Source: Solirubrobacterales bacterium
GTDB taxonomy: Bacteria; Actinomycetota; Thermoleophilia; Solirubrobacterales; Solirubrobacteraceae
Assembly: GCA_027451345.1 (NCBI GenBank)
Contig: DAIDJO010000095.1
Coordinates: 1-64,000, forward strand
Length of the DNA stretch: 64,000 nucleotides
Reading direction: 5' to 3'
The position numbers and the translations under genes were made by a program. Shown here in pieces: positions 8,211 through 17,590 of this stretch (its first letter is position 1; every line of letters starts with the position of its first letter). The notes under the pieces were generated by a model. The model saw nothing but the letters and a program-made list of their open reading frames with translations. It was not told the DNA's origin and made no database searches.

Positions 8211-9845
8211 ATGACGACACAACCGTCCACGAGCCAGCCCTCGGCGCCCGCGCCCGGGCTGTTCACCCGCAAGGCGACCGGCCTCGTCCGCGAGGGTCGC
8301 ACCCGGGACGCGCTCTTCTACAACCTGCTGTGGTCGAGCGTCGCCCTGACCTTCGCCTTCTACTGGCTCTTCGCCGCCTTCTACCCCGGGTCCAACGCCC
8401 TGATCACCTTCCTGATCGCCGCCGCGCTCGGGCTGCCGGGCGCGTTCCTGTACGCGATGCTCAGCCAGCTGATGCCGCGGACCGGGGGTGACTACGTGTT
8501 CAACAGCCGCTCGCTGCACCCGGCGATCGGCTTCGCCGGGAACTTCTCCTACTCGTTCTGGCTCGCCGTCGTCATCGGCGTGTACACGACGTACATCGCC
8601 TCGTACGGCTTCGGGGCGTTCGGCCGGATGATGGCCGGCTTCGGCGCCGGATCGGGCTGGCTGTCCTTCGGCAACTGGTTCTCCACGCACTGGGGCCTGT
8701 TCATCACAGGGACGGTCGTCCTCATCCTCTCCGCCGTGATGTTCGCGGTCGGCGGCGTCCGGCTCTTCTTCCGGATCCAGGCCGCCTGCTTCGCGCTGTT
8801 CATGATCGGCGCGGTGCTCGTGCCGGCCGTGGTCGGCCTCGTCGGCAGCCACGCCGGCTTCCTCGCGCACTTCAACAGCTACGCGCAGCACCTCGGGACC
8901 CGGAACGCGGTGGCGGCGCTCGTCGCCTCCTCGAACAAGGCCGGCTTCACGCATCCGGCGTTCAGCTGGGCCCTGACGCTGCGGGCCATCTCCGTCTTCT
9001 GGTTCATCTTCGGCTTCATCTTCTCGAGCAACTACTTCGCGGGCGAGATCCGGCTGCAGAAGCGCACCCACATCTACTCGATGCCGGGCGCCGTCCTGCT
9101 CGCGGTGATCGTGCTGCTGATCATGGTCCCGACCTTCGACCACATCATCGGGTACGACTTCAGCGCCCGGCTCGGCCTCGCCAGCCCCGCCGCCTACGGC
9201 TTTGCCGGCGGAGCACCGGCCTACCCTGAGCTCATCGGGATCGCGGCCAACAGCCCCGTCATCGGCATCATCGCCATCCTCGGCTTCACGATCGGCCTCG
9301 TCGTGTGGCTGCCCCAGACGCTGCTGCTCGTCAGCCGCAACATGTTCGCCTGGTCCTTCGACCGAGTGATGCCCGACAAGCTCTCCTCGGTGGACTCCCG
9401 CTCCGCCTCCCCGCTGTGGGCGATCGGCACGATGCTCGTCCTGTCGATCGCGAGCACCGCCATCTACTCGTTCACCACCTGGTTCAGCTCGCTCTCGGCG
9501 CTGCTCGGCCTGACGCTGCCGCTGCTCGTCACGGCGGTCTCCGGCATCCTCCTGCCGTATCGCCGCCGCGACCTCGTGGAGAACTCCCCGTACAGCCGCC
9601 GGGTCGCCGGCGTGCCGCTGCTGACGCTCGTCGGCGGTCTGGCGCTGATCGGCTTCAGCTGTGCGGTCGCGGTGCTGCTCTGGGATCCGGGGTCGGGCGC
9701 CAGCCTCCAGGACAACCCCGGCAAGCTCGAGCTCGCCGTGATCGTCTACGCCGTGGGGGTCGCCATCTGGTTCATCGCGCGGGCGGTCCGGCGCAACCAG
9801 GGCATCGACATCGACCTCTCCTACCGCGAACTGCCGGCGGCCTGA
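8211..9845 (+). CDS. APC-superfamily amino acid/amine permease
   Basis: 544 aa, about 12 hydrophobic segments; GLPGAFLYAMLSQLMPRTGGDYVFNSR motif. Confidence 0.85.
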   Translation: MTTQPSTSQPSAPAPGLFTRKATGLVREGRTRDALFYNLLWSSVALTFAFYWLFAAFYPGSNALITFLIAAALGLPGAFLYAMLSQLMPRTGGDYVFNSRSLHPAIGFAGNFSYSFWLAVVIGVYTTYIASYGFGAFGRMMAGFGAGSGWLSFGNWFSTHWGLFITGTVVLILSAVMFAVGGVRLFFRIQAACFALFMIGAVLVPAVVGLVGSHAGFLAHFNSYAQHLGTRNAVAALVASSNKAGFTHPAFSWALTLRAISVFWFIFGFIFSSNYFAGEIRLQKRTHIYSMPGAVLLAVIVLLIMVPTFDHIIGYDFSARLGLASPAAYGFAGGAPAYPELIGIAANSPVIGIIAILGFTIGLVVWLPQTLLLVSRNMFAWSFDRVMPDKLSSVDSRSASPLWAIGTMLVLSIASTAIYSFTTWFSSLSALLGLTLPLLVTAVSGILLPYRRRDLVENSPYSRRVAGVPLLTLVGGLALIGFSCAVAVLLWDPGSGASLQDNPGKLELAVIVYAVGVAIWFIARAVRRNQGIDIDLSYRELPAA

Positions 9846-9846
9846 G

Positions 9847-10824
9847 GTGCCGTTCCTGCGCCGCAGAGGGGGTGACGCGGACGGTGCGACCGTCCGCGTC
9901 TACTACGCCTCCGACATCCACGGCTCCGATGTGCTGTGGCGGAAGTTCCTGAACGCCGCGCAGGCGTACAACGTCTCCGTGCTGATCATGGGCGGCGACC
10001 TCACCGGCAAGGTCGTCGTCCCGCTCGTCGAGCACGCCGACGGCTACCACGTCGAGCTCTTCGGGGTCAGCACGGTGGTCGGCCCCGATGAGCTTGAGGA
10101 GACGGAGAACCGGATCCGGGCCAACGGGATGTACCCGCACCGCATGAGCCCGGAGGAGGTCTCCCGGGTGGCGAGCCTCGACGAGGACGCGAAGGAGGCA
10201 TGGTTCGCCGACGTCATGCGGGTCACGTTCGGTCGGTGGCTCGCCCTGGCCGATGATCGCCTGAGCCCGGAGACCCGGTGCTTCGTGATGCCCGGCAACG
10301 ACGACCCGGAGGGCGTCGACCGGGCGATCGAGGAGGCGGTGAAGGTCGAGGCGTGCGACGACCGCGTCGTCGAGTTCGCCGGCCACACGATGATCTCACT
10401 CGGGTACGCGAACCGCACCCCGTTCGACTCCCCCCGGGAGCTCGACGAGGACGAGCTGCTGCGCCGGATCAGCCGCCTGGCCGACGAGGCGGGGGACATG
10501 TCGCGCTGTATCTTCAACCTGCACGTGCCGCCGTACAACTCCTCGCTCGACACGGCCCCCGCCCTCACCGACGACCTCGAGGTGATCATGTCGGGCTCGG
10601 CGCCGAAGATGATCCCCGTCGGCTCAACCGCGGTGCGCGAGGCGATCGAGCGCTACCAGCCGCTGCTGGCCCTGCACGGGCACGTCCATGAGAGCGCGGG
10701 AGCCACCCGGATCGGACGCACCCTGTGCATCAACCCGGGCAGCGACTACCACACGGGCCGCATCTCGGGCTGCCTCATCCAGCTGCGGCCCGACAAGGTC
10801 GTGCACCAGTTCGTCGCGGGCTGA
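9847..10824 (+). CDS. Metallophosphoesterase
   Basis: YYASDIHGSDVLWRKF, GGDLTG, PGNDD, LHGHVHES motifs. Confidence 0.9.
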   Translation: MPFLRRRGGDADGATVRVYYASDIHGSDVLWRKFLNAAQAYNVSVLIMGGDLTGKVVVPLVEHADGYHVELFGVSTVVGPDELEETENRIRANGMYPHRMSPEEVSRVASLDEDAKEAWFADVMRVTFGRWLALADDRLSPETRCFVMPGNDDPEGVDRAIEEAVKVEACDDRVVEFAGHTMISLGYANRTPFDSPRELDEDELLRRISRLADEAGDMSRCIFNLHVPPYNSSLDTAPALTDDLEVIMSGSAPKMIPVGSTAVREAIERYQPLLALHGHVHESAGATRIGRTLCINPGSDYHTGRISGCLIQLRPDKVVHQFVAG

Positions 10825-10827
10825 GGC

Positions 10828-11298
10828 CTATTCGGGCGCGCTCGGCCGGCTGCGGCCCAGCACGATCATCGTCCGGGTCGCGATCACCTTCGGACCGCGC
10901 CCCTGCCCCCGGCGGATGCGGTCGACGACGTTCTTGAGATGCTCGAGGTCCCTGACCCGGACGTGCGCGAGCGCGTCGGGATCGCCGGCGAGCGTGTAGG
11001 ACTGGACGAGCTCGGGCAGGTCGACGACGGCGTTGTCCACGTCGCTCACCTGCAGGCCGGGGGCGAACCGAAGCTCGATGAACGCCTCGATCTGCTCACC
11101 CAGCTGCCGCTCGTCCAGGGTCAGCGTGTAGCCCTGGATCACGCCGCTGGCCTCGAGGCGCTCGATCCGCCGCCGCACCGCCGGCGCGGAGAGTCCGGCG
11201 AGCCGGCCGACCTCGCTGGCCGACCGCCGGGCGTCCGACCGCAGCAGAGCGACGATCCGTTGGTCGGTTGCGTCGAGTTCGCCGCGCACGGCTTTCAA
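10828..11298 (-). CDS. Lrp/AsnC family regulator
   Basis: LDATDQRIVALLRSDARRSASEVGRLAGLSAPAVRRRIERLEASGVIQGYTLTLD. Confidence 0.95.
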   Translation of the reverse strand: MKAVRGELDATDQRIVALLRSDARRSASEVGRLAGLSAPAVRRRIERLEASGVIQGYTLTLDERQLGEQIEAFIELRFAPGLQVSDVDNAVVDLPELVQSYTLAGDPDALAHVRVRDLEHLKNVVDRIRRGQGRGPKVIATRTMIVLGRSRPSAPE

Positions 11299-11301
11299 TT
11301 A

Positions 11302-11328
11302 TGAACGCGCTTCCCGCTTTCGCGTTCA
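11302..11328. promoter_or_regulatory. Inverted repeat TGAACGCG-N11-CGCGTTCA, putative Lrp-family operator
   Basis: Perfect 8-bp arms between divergent lrp-like and E1 genes. Confidence 0.55.
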
Positions 11329-11355
11329 CCATCGAACGTCGCCTGGCGCCAAGCC

Positions 11356-13722
11356 TTGTCATCCCGGGATCCGCCGTTTGACAATGCGCTCGTGACGCTC
11401 GCGGAACCCGACATCGACGTCCGGACGCTCGAGGCCGTGCAGGACCGCGTCCTGTGGCTGGCGACGTCCATCATCCACCACGCCAACAAGGTGCGGTCGA
11501 CACCGTCGGGCGTGAAGGTCGGCGGGCATCAGGCCTCATCGGCCTCGATGGTCTCGATCATGACGGCGCTCTGGTTCGCCCACCTCGACGCGCGGGATCG
11601 CGTGTCGGTCAAGCCGCACGCCTCCCCCGTCCTGCACGCGATCGAGTACCTGCTGGGCCAGCTCGACCCGAGGTACCTCACCACGCTGCGGGAGTTCGGT
11701 GGGCTGCAGAGCTACCCGTCCCGCCTGAAGGACCCCGTTCCGGCCGACTTCTCCACCGGGTCGGTCGGGATCGGCGCGACGGCGACCATCTGGAGCGCGG
11801 TGGCCCACCGGTACGTGGCCGGACACTTCGACGTCGCCCGGGGCGGCCGACAGGTCGCCCTCGTCGGCGACGCCGAGCTCGACGAGGGCGCGATCTGGGA
11901 GACCGTCGTGGATCCGGTTGTCGCGCGGCTCGGCGAGGTGCTCTGGATCGTCGACCTCAACCGCCAGTCACTGGACCGGATCGTCCCGGACATGGCGGTG
12001 GGGCGGATCGAGGCGATGTTCCAGGCCGCCGGCTGGCACACGGTGACGGTGAAGTACGGCCGCTGGCTGCGTGAGCTCTTCGAGCGCGACGGCGGCGAGG
12101 CCCTGCGCCGGCGCATCGACCACATGCCCAACGAGGAGTACCAGCGCCTGCTGCGCTCGTCCCCGGCCGAGCTGCGGGAGCGGCTGCCGGGCAGCGGCCG
12201 AGGCAGCCGCGAACTGAAGACGCTCGTCGGCCATCTCGACGACGACGAGCTCTCGCGCGCGATCCGGGATCTCGGGGGCCACGATCTGCTCGATCTGCTC
12301 ACGGCGCTGGCGGAGACCGATACGGTGGCCGACCGGCCGTCCGTCATCTTCGCCGACACGATCAAGGCGTGGCGACTGGCGACGCAAGGCCACCCGGCGA
12401 ACCACTCCGCGCTGCTCTCGCACCGTCAGTGGGAGGAGCTCGCCGCCGTCACCGGCGCCGACCCGGCCGACCCCTGGGCGCTCTTCTCCCCCGGCACCCG
12501 CGAGGCGGAGTTCTGCGCCGCCGCCGCCGAGCGCCTGCGCCGCGAGCCGACGCCGCTGCGCCCGACCCCGGCCGTCCCGCCCCAGCTCGGCCGCGACCAC
12601 GTCGGGACCGGCTCGACGCAGCAGGCCTTCGGGCGCTTCTTCGTCGACCTCGCCCACGGCGCGCCCGAGCTCGCCGCCCACGTCGTCACCGTCAGCCCGG
12701 ACGTCGCCTCCTCCACCAACCTCGGCGGGTGGATCAACCGCGTCGGCATCTGGCACCTCGGGGAGCGCATCGACTGGTTCGCCGACGACTCCGACACGCT
12801 CGTGCGCTGGCGCGAGACCGAGCACGGACAGCACATCGAGCTCGGCATCGCGGAGGGTAACCTCGTCGGACTGCTCGGTGAGCTCGGACTGACCTGGTCG
12901 CGCGACGGGCAGGCGCTGCTGCCGATCGGGACGATGTACGACCCGTTCGTCAACCGCGCGCTCGAACCGTGGTCGTTCGGGATCTACGCGGGCGGGCAGT
13001 CGATCCTCGTCGGCACCCCGTCCGGCGTCACCCTCGCTCCCGAGGGCGGGGCGCACCAGTCGATCATCACCCCGTCCGTCGGGCTCGAGCAGCCCCGCTG
13101 CACCGCCTGGGAGCCCGCCTTCGCCCAGGACCTGGAATGGACGCTGCTGCACGCGCTCGGCCAGCTCGGCCGTCCGGATGGCACCGCCGCGTACTTCCGG
13201 CTGAGCACGCGGCCGATCCCCCAGGAGCTCGCCGCGGTGCCCGATGATCCGGCGTGGCGCGAGGAGCGCCGCCGGCAGGCGCTCGCCGGCGGCTACCGGC
13301 TGCGCAGCGCCCGCGACCGGCCGGCGGTGACGCTCGTGGGGGTCGGAGCGCTGATGCCGGAGGTGATCGCCGCCGCCGATGCGCTGGCCTGCGCCGGCAT
13401 CGGCAGTGATGTCGTGTGCCTCACCTCCCCCGACCTGGTGTTCCGCGCCTGGCAGGCGAGCCAGGGGCTCGGGACGGGGTCAAGCGAGGTCCTCGACGTT
13501 CTGTTCCCCGTCGAGCGGCGCGCCCCGATCATCACCGTGCAGGACGGCCACCCGCACACCCTGAGCTTCCTGGGCGCGATCCGGTACGTCCCCGTGGCCT
13601 GCCTCGGCGTGACCGACTTCGGCCAGTCCGGCGACGTGGATGATCTCTACCGGTATTTCGGGATCGACACCGAGACCATCGTCAGCGCAGCGATCGACCT
13701 GATGGGAGAGGGCCAGCCGTGA
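11356..13722 (+). CDS. Single-chain transketolase-like 2-oxoacid (pyruvate) dehydrogenase E1
   Basis: 788 aa with N-terminal TPP domain (ASMVSIMTALWFAHLDARDR, VALVGDAELDEGAIWE) and C-terminal Pyr/transketolase domains; followed directly by E2. Confidence 0.75.
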   Translation: MSSRDPPFDNALVTLAEPDIDVRTLEAVQDRVLWLATSIIHHANKVRSTPSGVKVGGHQASSASMVSIMTALWFAHLDARDRVSVKPHASPVLHAIEYLLGQLDPRYLTTLREFGGLQSYPSRLKDPVPADFSTGSVGIGATATIWSAVAHRYVAGHFDVARGGRQVALVGDAELDEGAIWETVVDPVVARLGEVLWIVDLNRQSLDRIVPDMAVGRIEAMFQAAGWHTVTVKYGRWLRELFERDGGEALRRRIDHMPNEEYQRLLRSSPAELRERLPGSGRGSRELKTLVGHLDDDELSRAIRDLGGHDLLDLLTALAETDTVADRPSVIFADTIKAWRLATQGHPANHSALLSHRQWEELAAVTGADPADPWALFSPGTREAEFCAAAAERLRREPTPLRPTPAVPPQLGRDHVGTGSTQQAFGRFFVDLAHGAPELAAHVVTVSPDVASSTNLGGWINRVGIWHLGERIDWFADDSDTLVRWRETEHGQHIELGIAEGNLVGLLGELGLTWSRDGQALLPIGTMYDPFVNRALEPWSFGIYAGGQSILVGTPSGVTLAPEGGAHQSIITPSVGLEQPRCTAWEPAFAQDLEWTLLHALGQLGRPDGTAAYFRLSTRPIPQELAAVPDDPAWREERRRQALAGGYRLRSARDRPAVTLVGVGALMPEVIAAADALACAGIGSDVVCLTSPDLVFRAWQASQGLGTGSSEVLDVLFPVERRAPIITVQDGHPHTLSFLGAIRYVPVACLGVTDFGQSGDVDDLYRYFGIDTETIVSAAIDLMGEGQP

Positions 13723-15122
13723 CCGACATCCTGATGCCGAAGCTCTCCGACTCGATGGAGCGCGGCACGATCATCTCGTGGTTCAAGGCCGATGGTGAGA
13801 CGGTCCGAGCCGGCGAGGAGCTGCTCGAGATCGAGACCGACAAGTCCACCGCCCCCTACGAAGCCGAGGCCGACGGCGTCCTCGAGGTCCTCGCGCCCGT
13901 CGGAGCCACCGTCGAGGTGGGTGAGGTCATCGCGCGTCTGGGCGCCGCGGGGGCCGCACTCGCCGAGGAGCCCGTGCTCGAGGAGGAGGCCGCGGTGGCC
14001 GAGGAGCTCGCACTCGACGAGGCGCCCGCGTCGGCCGGGGGTCCCGCACTCGAGGCGCCCGCGTCGGCCGGAGGTCCCGCACTCGAGGAGGAACCCGTGC
14101 TCGACGAGGAGCTCGCGCTGACCGCGGGTGCCGTTCCCGCCGGCGGGGGCTCGCCCCTTGCCGATGGGCCGGACCGCCGTGCCGGCCAGCCGACGCCGCT
14201 CGCCCGCCGCGTTGCGGCCGCGCACGGCGTGGCGCTCGAGACGGTCACCGGGAGTGGGCCGCTCGGACGGATCACCCGCGCTGACGTCCTGCGCACCGCC
14301 GGGATCACGGACGTGCCCGGCGCCGCCCAGCCCGGCTGGGGATCGCCCCCTCGCCTCTCCCCCAACTCCGCCCTCGGGTCCGGCGTCCCCCACCCACCGA
14401 CCCCCAACGGGTCGGTCGCCTCCGCGGCGAGCGCCGGCACGCATCGCCAGGAGCTCTCCCGTCTGCAGCAGCTGATCGCGCGGCGCATGGTGGAGGCGAA
14501 GGCCACCGTCCCCCATTTCCAGGTCCAGACCGAGGTGATGATGGATGCGGCCCTCGAGCACCGCGCCCAGCTGAAACGGGTGGCCCGTGAGGGGGACCGG
14601 GTCCCGTCCGTGAACGACCTGATCGTCAAGGCGTGCGCGCTCGCGCTGCGGTCCCACCCCCTCGCCAACGGCTCGTACCGGGACGACGGCTTCGAGCTGC
14701 ACGAGCGCATCAACATCGGCGTCGCGGTGGCGGCCGAGGGGGCACTCGTCGTGCCGACCGTGTTCGACGCCGCGACGAAGTCCCTCGGGGAGATCGCCGC
14801 CGAGGTGGCGCGCCTCGCCGCTCGGGTCCGCGCCGGGACGATCACCCCGGCCGAGCTCGACGGCGGCACGTTCACGGTCTCGAACCTCGGCATGTTCGGG
14901 ATGACCGCCATCACCCCCGTCATCAACCCGCCGCAGGCGGCGATCCTCGGCGTCGGAGCGATCCGTCCGACGCTCGCCCGGGTGGACGGAGCCATCATCG
15001 AGCGCTCGTTGCTGACCCTCACCCTCTCCTGTGATCACCGGATCCTGTACGGCGCCGACGCCGCCCGCTTCCTGGCGGAGATCCGGGAGCTGCTCGAGAC
15101 GCCGCTGCGCCTCGCCCTGTAG
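13719..15122 (+). CDS. Dihydrolipoamide acyltransferase (E2), one lipoyl domain
   Basis: MTDILMPKLSDSMERGTIISWFKADGETVRAGEELLEIETDKS; C-terminal catalytic SCDHRILYGADAARFL. Confidence 0.93.
   Translation: MTDILMPKLSDSMERGTIISWFKADGETVRAGEELLEIETDKSTAPYEAEADGVLEVLAPVGATVEVGEVIARLGAAGAALAEEPVLEEEAAVAEELALDEAPASAGGPALEAPASAGGPALEEEPVLDEELALTAGAVPAGGGSPLADGPDRRAGQPTPLARRVAAAHGVALETVTGSGPLGRITRADVLRTAGITDVPGAAQPGWGSPPRLSPNSALGSGVPHPPTPNGSVASAASAGTHRQELSRLQQLIARRMVEAKATVPHFQVQTEVMMDAALEHRAQLKRVAREGDRVPSVNDLIVKACALALRSHPLANGSYRDDGFELHERINIGVAVAAEGALVVPTVFDAATKSLGEIAAEVARLAARVRAGTITPAELDGGTFTVSNLGMFGMTAITPVINPPQAAILGVGAIRPTLARVDGAIIERSLLTLTLSCDHRILYGADAARFLAEIRELLETPLRLAL
14022..14087 (+). repeat. 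Two tandem 33-bp repeats in the E2 linker
   Basis: gcgcccgcgtcggccgg[g/a]ggtcccgcactcgag x2, encoding APASAGGPALE twice. Confidence 0.9.
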
Positions 15123-15142
15123 CGCCCGACGATAATTCGGCC

Positions 15143-15799
15143 GTGGAGTGGCTACGCGTCGGCGACCGGCTCGAGCCGCAGGAGGAGCTCGCCCTCACCA
15201 CGTCGCTGCTCGAGCAGGTGGCCCGCGGTGAGCGGGGACGCACACTGCGCGCCTGCCGACCGGCGCCGACGGTGGCCTTCGGACGGCTCGACGCTCGGCG
15301 ACCCGGCTTCGACTCGGCGCGCGCGCGCGCCGAGTCGCACGGCCTCATGCCGGTCATTCGCGCCGCCGGCGGACACGCCGTGGCCTATGACGAGGGCTCC
15401 ATCGTCGTCCAGCTGTTGCACCCCGAGCCGACGTGGCCGACCCCGATCGAGCGGCGCTACGCCGAGCTGACGGAGCTGCTCGTCGCCACGCTCGAGCGCG
15501 TCGGCGTGCCGGTCGAGGTCGGTGAGCTGCCGGACGAGTACTGCGCGGGCCGCTTCAGCCTGCACCTGCCCGATGGACCGAAGGTCGCCGGCCTGGCTCA
15601 GCGGGCGCTCCGACGGGCGTCGATGACCGCGGCGATCGTCGTCGTGGAGGCCTCGGACGCCCTGCGTCAGGCGGTGATCGAGATCTACGCCGCGCTCGAG
15701 CTGCCGCTCGACCCCGCCACCGTCGGCGGGATCCGGGACCGCCACCCGGAGGCCACGCCCGAGGCGGTGATCGACGCGCTGATGGTGGCGAGTCACTGA
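15143..15799 (+). CDS. Lipoate-protein ligase A family protein
   Basis: RACRPAPTVAFGRLDARRPGF...VIRAAGGHAVAYDEGSIVVQLLHP, BPL/LplA-like fold motifs. Confidence 0.8.
   Translation: MEWLRVGDRLEPQEELALTTSLLEQVARGERGRTLRACRPAPTVAFGRLDARRPGFDSARARAESHGLMPVIRAAGGHAVAYDEGSIVVQLLHPEPTWPTPIERRYAELTELLVATLERVGVPVEVGELPDEYCAGRFSLHLPDGPKVAGLAQRALRRASMTAAIVVVEASDALRQAVIEIYAALELPLDPATVGGIRDRHPEATPEAVIDALMVASH
15310..15337. repeat. Perfect 28-bp palindrome with (GC)7 core inside the LplA-like gene
   Basis: cgactcggcgcgcgcgcgcgccgagtcg equals its own reverse complement. Confidence 0.9.
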
Positions 15800-15833
15800 G
15801 CACCCTCGGTGCGCCCGAGCGCGGTGGACCGAG

Positions 15834-15887
15834 GCGCCCCGGTTGCCCGACGCGCCCCCGTTGCCCGACGCACCCCGGTTGCCCGAA
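15834..15887. repeat. Three tandem 18-bp repeats in a convergent intergenic region
   Basis: gcgccccggttgcccgac / gcgcccccgttgcccgac / gcaccccggttgcccgaa. Confidence 0.9.
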
Positions 15888-15903
15888 GCGCCCTGAACGC
15901 CGC

Positions 15904-17268
15904 TTACGCGGGCCGCGGCTCCTTCTTGCCGGGGTTGAAGAGCCCCTTCGGATCGAGCGCGCGCTTCACCGCCTCGTGCGCCGCGACCGCCGGCTCCGAC
16001 CACTGACCGAGCAGCTGCCCGCCCTTCAGCAGGCCGATGCCGTGCTCGCCGCTCACGGTTCCGCCGAGCTCGCGCGCCAGGTCGAACAGCGCGGTGGCGG
16101 CCGCCTCGGCCCGGCGGGCCTCCTCGCGGTCGCCCGGGTCGAAGAGATAGGAGACGTGAAGGTTGCCGTCGCCGGCATGACCCCAGGAGGTGGCCTCCAC
16201 GCGGTGGGCCTCGCCGATCTCGAGCGACCGGGTGATCGCGTCCTCGAGGCGGTCGAGCGGCACGGCGATGTCCTCGGCGAGCTTCTCGCCCTTGGCGGCC
16301 CGCACCGCGAGCGAGACGCCACCCCGCCAGCGCCAGAGCACCTTCGGGTCCTGGGCGGCGGCGGTGTCGCCGAGCGCCTCGAGCAGCTCGTCGCGCTCGT
16401 GCTCGCTCTCGGCCTCACAGATCACCATGAACGCCACGTCGCGCGCGTCCAGGAACGGTGGCGGCGCATAGGCCAGGCAGGTGCCCTGCAGGTACTCGAT
16501 GGTGGCCGGCACCACGCCCGAGCCGAGCGCGGCCTCGATCGCCCGCACCCCATCGGGGATCGAGCTGTACGTGGCGGCCACCGGGATCGCCATGGGGGGC
16601 GCCGGCACCAGCCGCAGCCAGGCCGCCGTGATCACGCCGAGCGTGCCCTCGCTGCCGATCAGCAGCGACCGCAGGTCATAGCCGGCGACGTCCTTGCGCA
16701 CGGGACCGCCGAAGGTGGCGAGCTCCCCCGGCGCGATCACGGCCTCGACACCGGTCACCCACCGTGAGGTGACGCCGTACTTGAACGCGTGCGGGCCGCC
16801 CGCGTTCGTGGCGAGGTTGCCGCCGATCTGCGACTGCTCGGGCGCGCCGGGGTCGGGTGGGAAGAGCAGCCCGTTCTCCCGCGCCAGCCGCTGCACCGTC
16901 GCGGTCGTCACGCCCGCCTCGACCTCCATCCGCCAGAGCAGTGGATCGAACGAGCGCACCCGGTTGAGCCGCTCGAGCGACACGGCCACCGACGGTCGCG
17001 GGTCGATCGGGACGATCCCGCCCGAATAGCCGCTCGCCCCGCCGACCGGCACGATCGGGACGTCCTGCGCGTATGCCCAGGCGACGACCTCCCGCACCTC
17101 CTCGGCGCTCGCCGGCTTCACCATCACCGGCGCCCGACCGCCGACGCCGCTCGCGTCGCTCAGCCAGACGTCCCGCTCGACGTTCGCCTCCCCCACGAGC
17201 CGCGCGCAGGCCTCAACAAGGAGGTCGGTCACCGCCGCTCGCCGTCCACCGCCCGCTGCGTCGCTCAT
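15904..17268 (-). CDS. FAD-linked oxidase (glycolate/lactate oxidase GlcD-type)
   Basis: VPVGGASGYSGGIVPIDPRPSVAVSLERLNRV, GGNLATNAGGPHAFKYGVT, GTVSGEHGIGLLK. Confidence 0.9.
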   Translation of the reverse strand: MSDAAGGGRRAAVTDLLVEACARLVGEANVERDVWLSDASGVGGRAPVMVKPASAEEVREVVAWAYAQDVPIVPVGGASGYSGGIVPIDPRPSVAVSLERLNRVRSFDPLLWRMEVEAGVTTATVQRLARENGLLFPPDPGAPEQSQIGGNLATNAGGPHAFKYGVTSRWVTGVEAVIAPGELATFGGPVRKDVAGYDLRSLLIGSEGTLGVITAAWLRLVPAPPMAIPVAATYSSIPDGVRAIEAALGSGVVPATIEYLQGTCLAYAPPPFLDARDVAFMVICEAESEHERDELLEALGDTAAAQDPKVLWRWRGGVSLAVRAAKGEKLAEDIAVPLDRLEDAITRSLEIGEAHRVEATSWGHAGDGNLHVSYLFDPGDREEARRAEAAATALFDLARELGGTVSGEHGIGLLKGGQLLGQWSEPAVAAHEAVKRALDPKGLFNPGKKEPRPA

Positions 17269-17590
17269 CCGGTCAAGCGTGCCACGTCATCGACCCCCGC
17301 GGCTCGTCATGCTGCCTTGACCACGCCCTGCCGCTGACCGCCCCGACCCACCAGACTGCGGGGTCACCGCGTCGGAGACCGGAAGCGATGGGAGTTCTGT
17401 GCAGAAATCTGCGTATTTCGCCCTACATCTCGGGTTCGAGGGGTCGGCGGGGCGCTCACCACGCCAGGCCCGCGGCCGTGAACCCGCCACTCCCGCTCAG
17501 CGTCACCCACCGCGCCACCCACGCACGGACCGACAACGTTGTGCTGTTTGCCTCTTGACCTGGTCGGACGTGGTTGGTTATGGTTGTTCA

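Noticed and set aside
15152-16003. Minus-strand ORF with collagen-like GASGNR repeats
   Set aside because: The repeat is real DNA (reported), but the ORF spans the antisense of lplA and part of glcD and lacks protein-level support.
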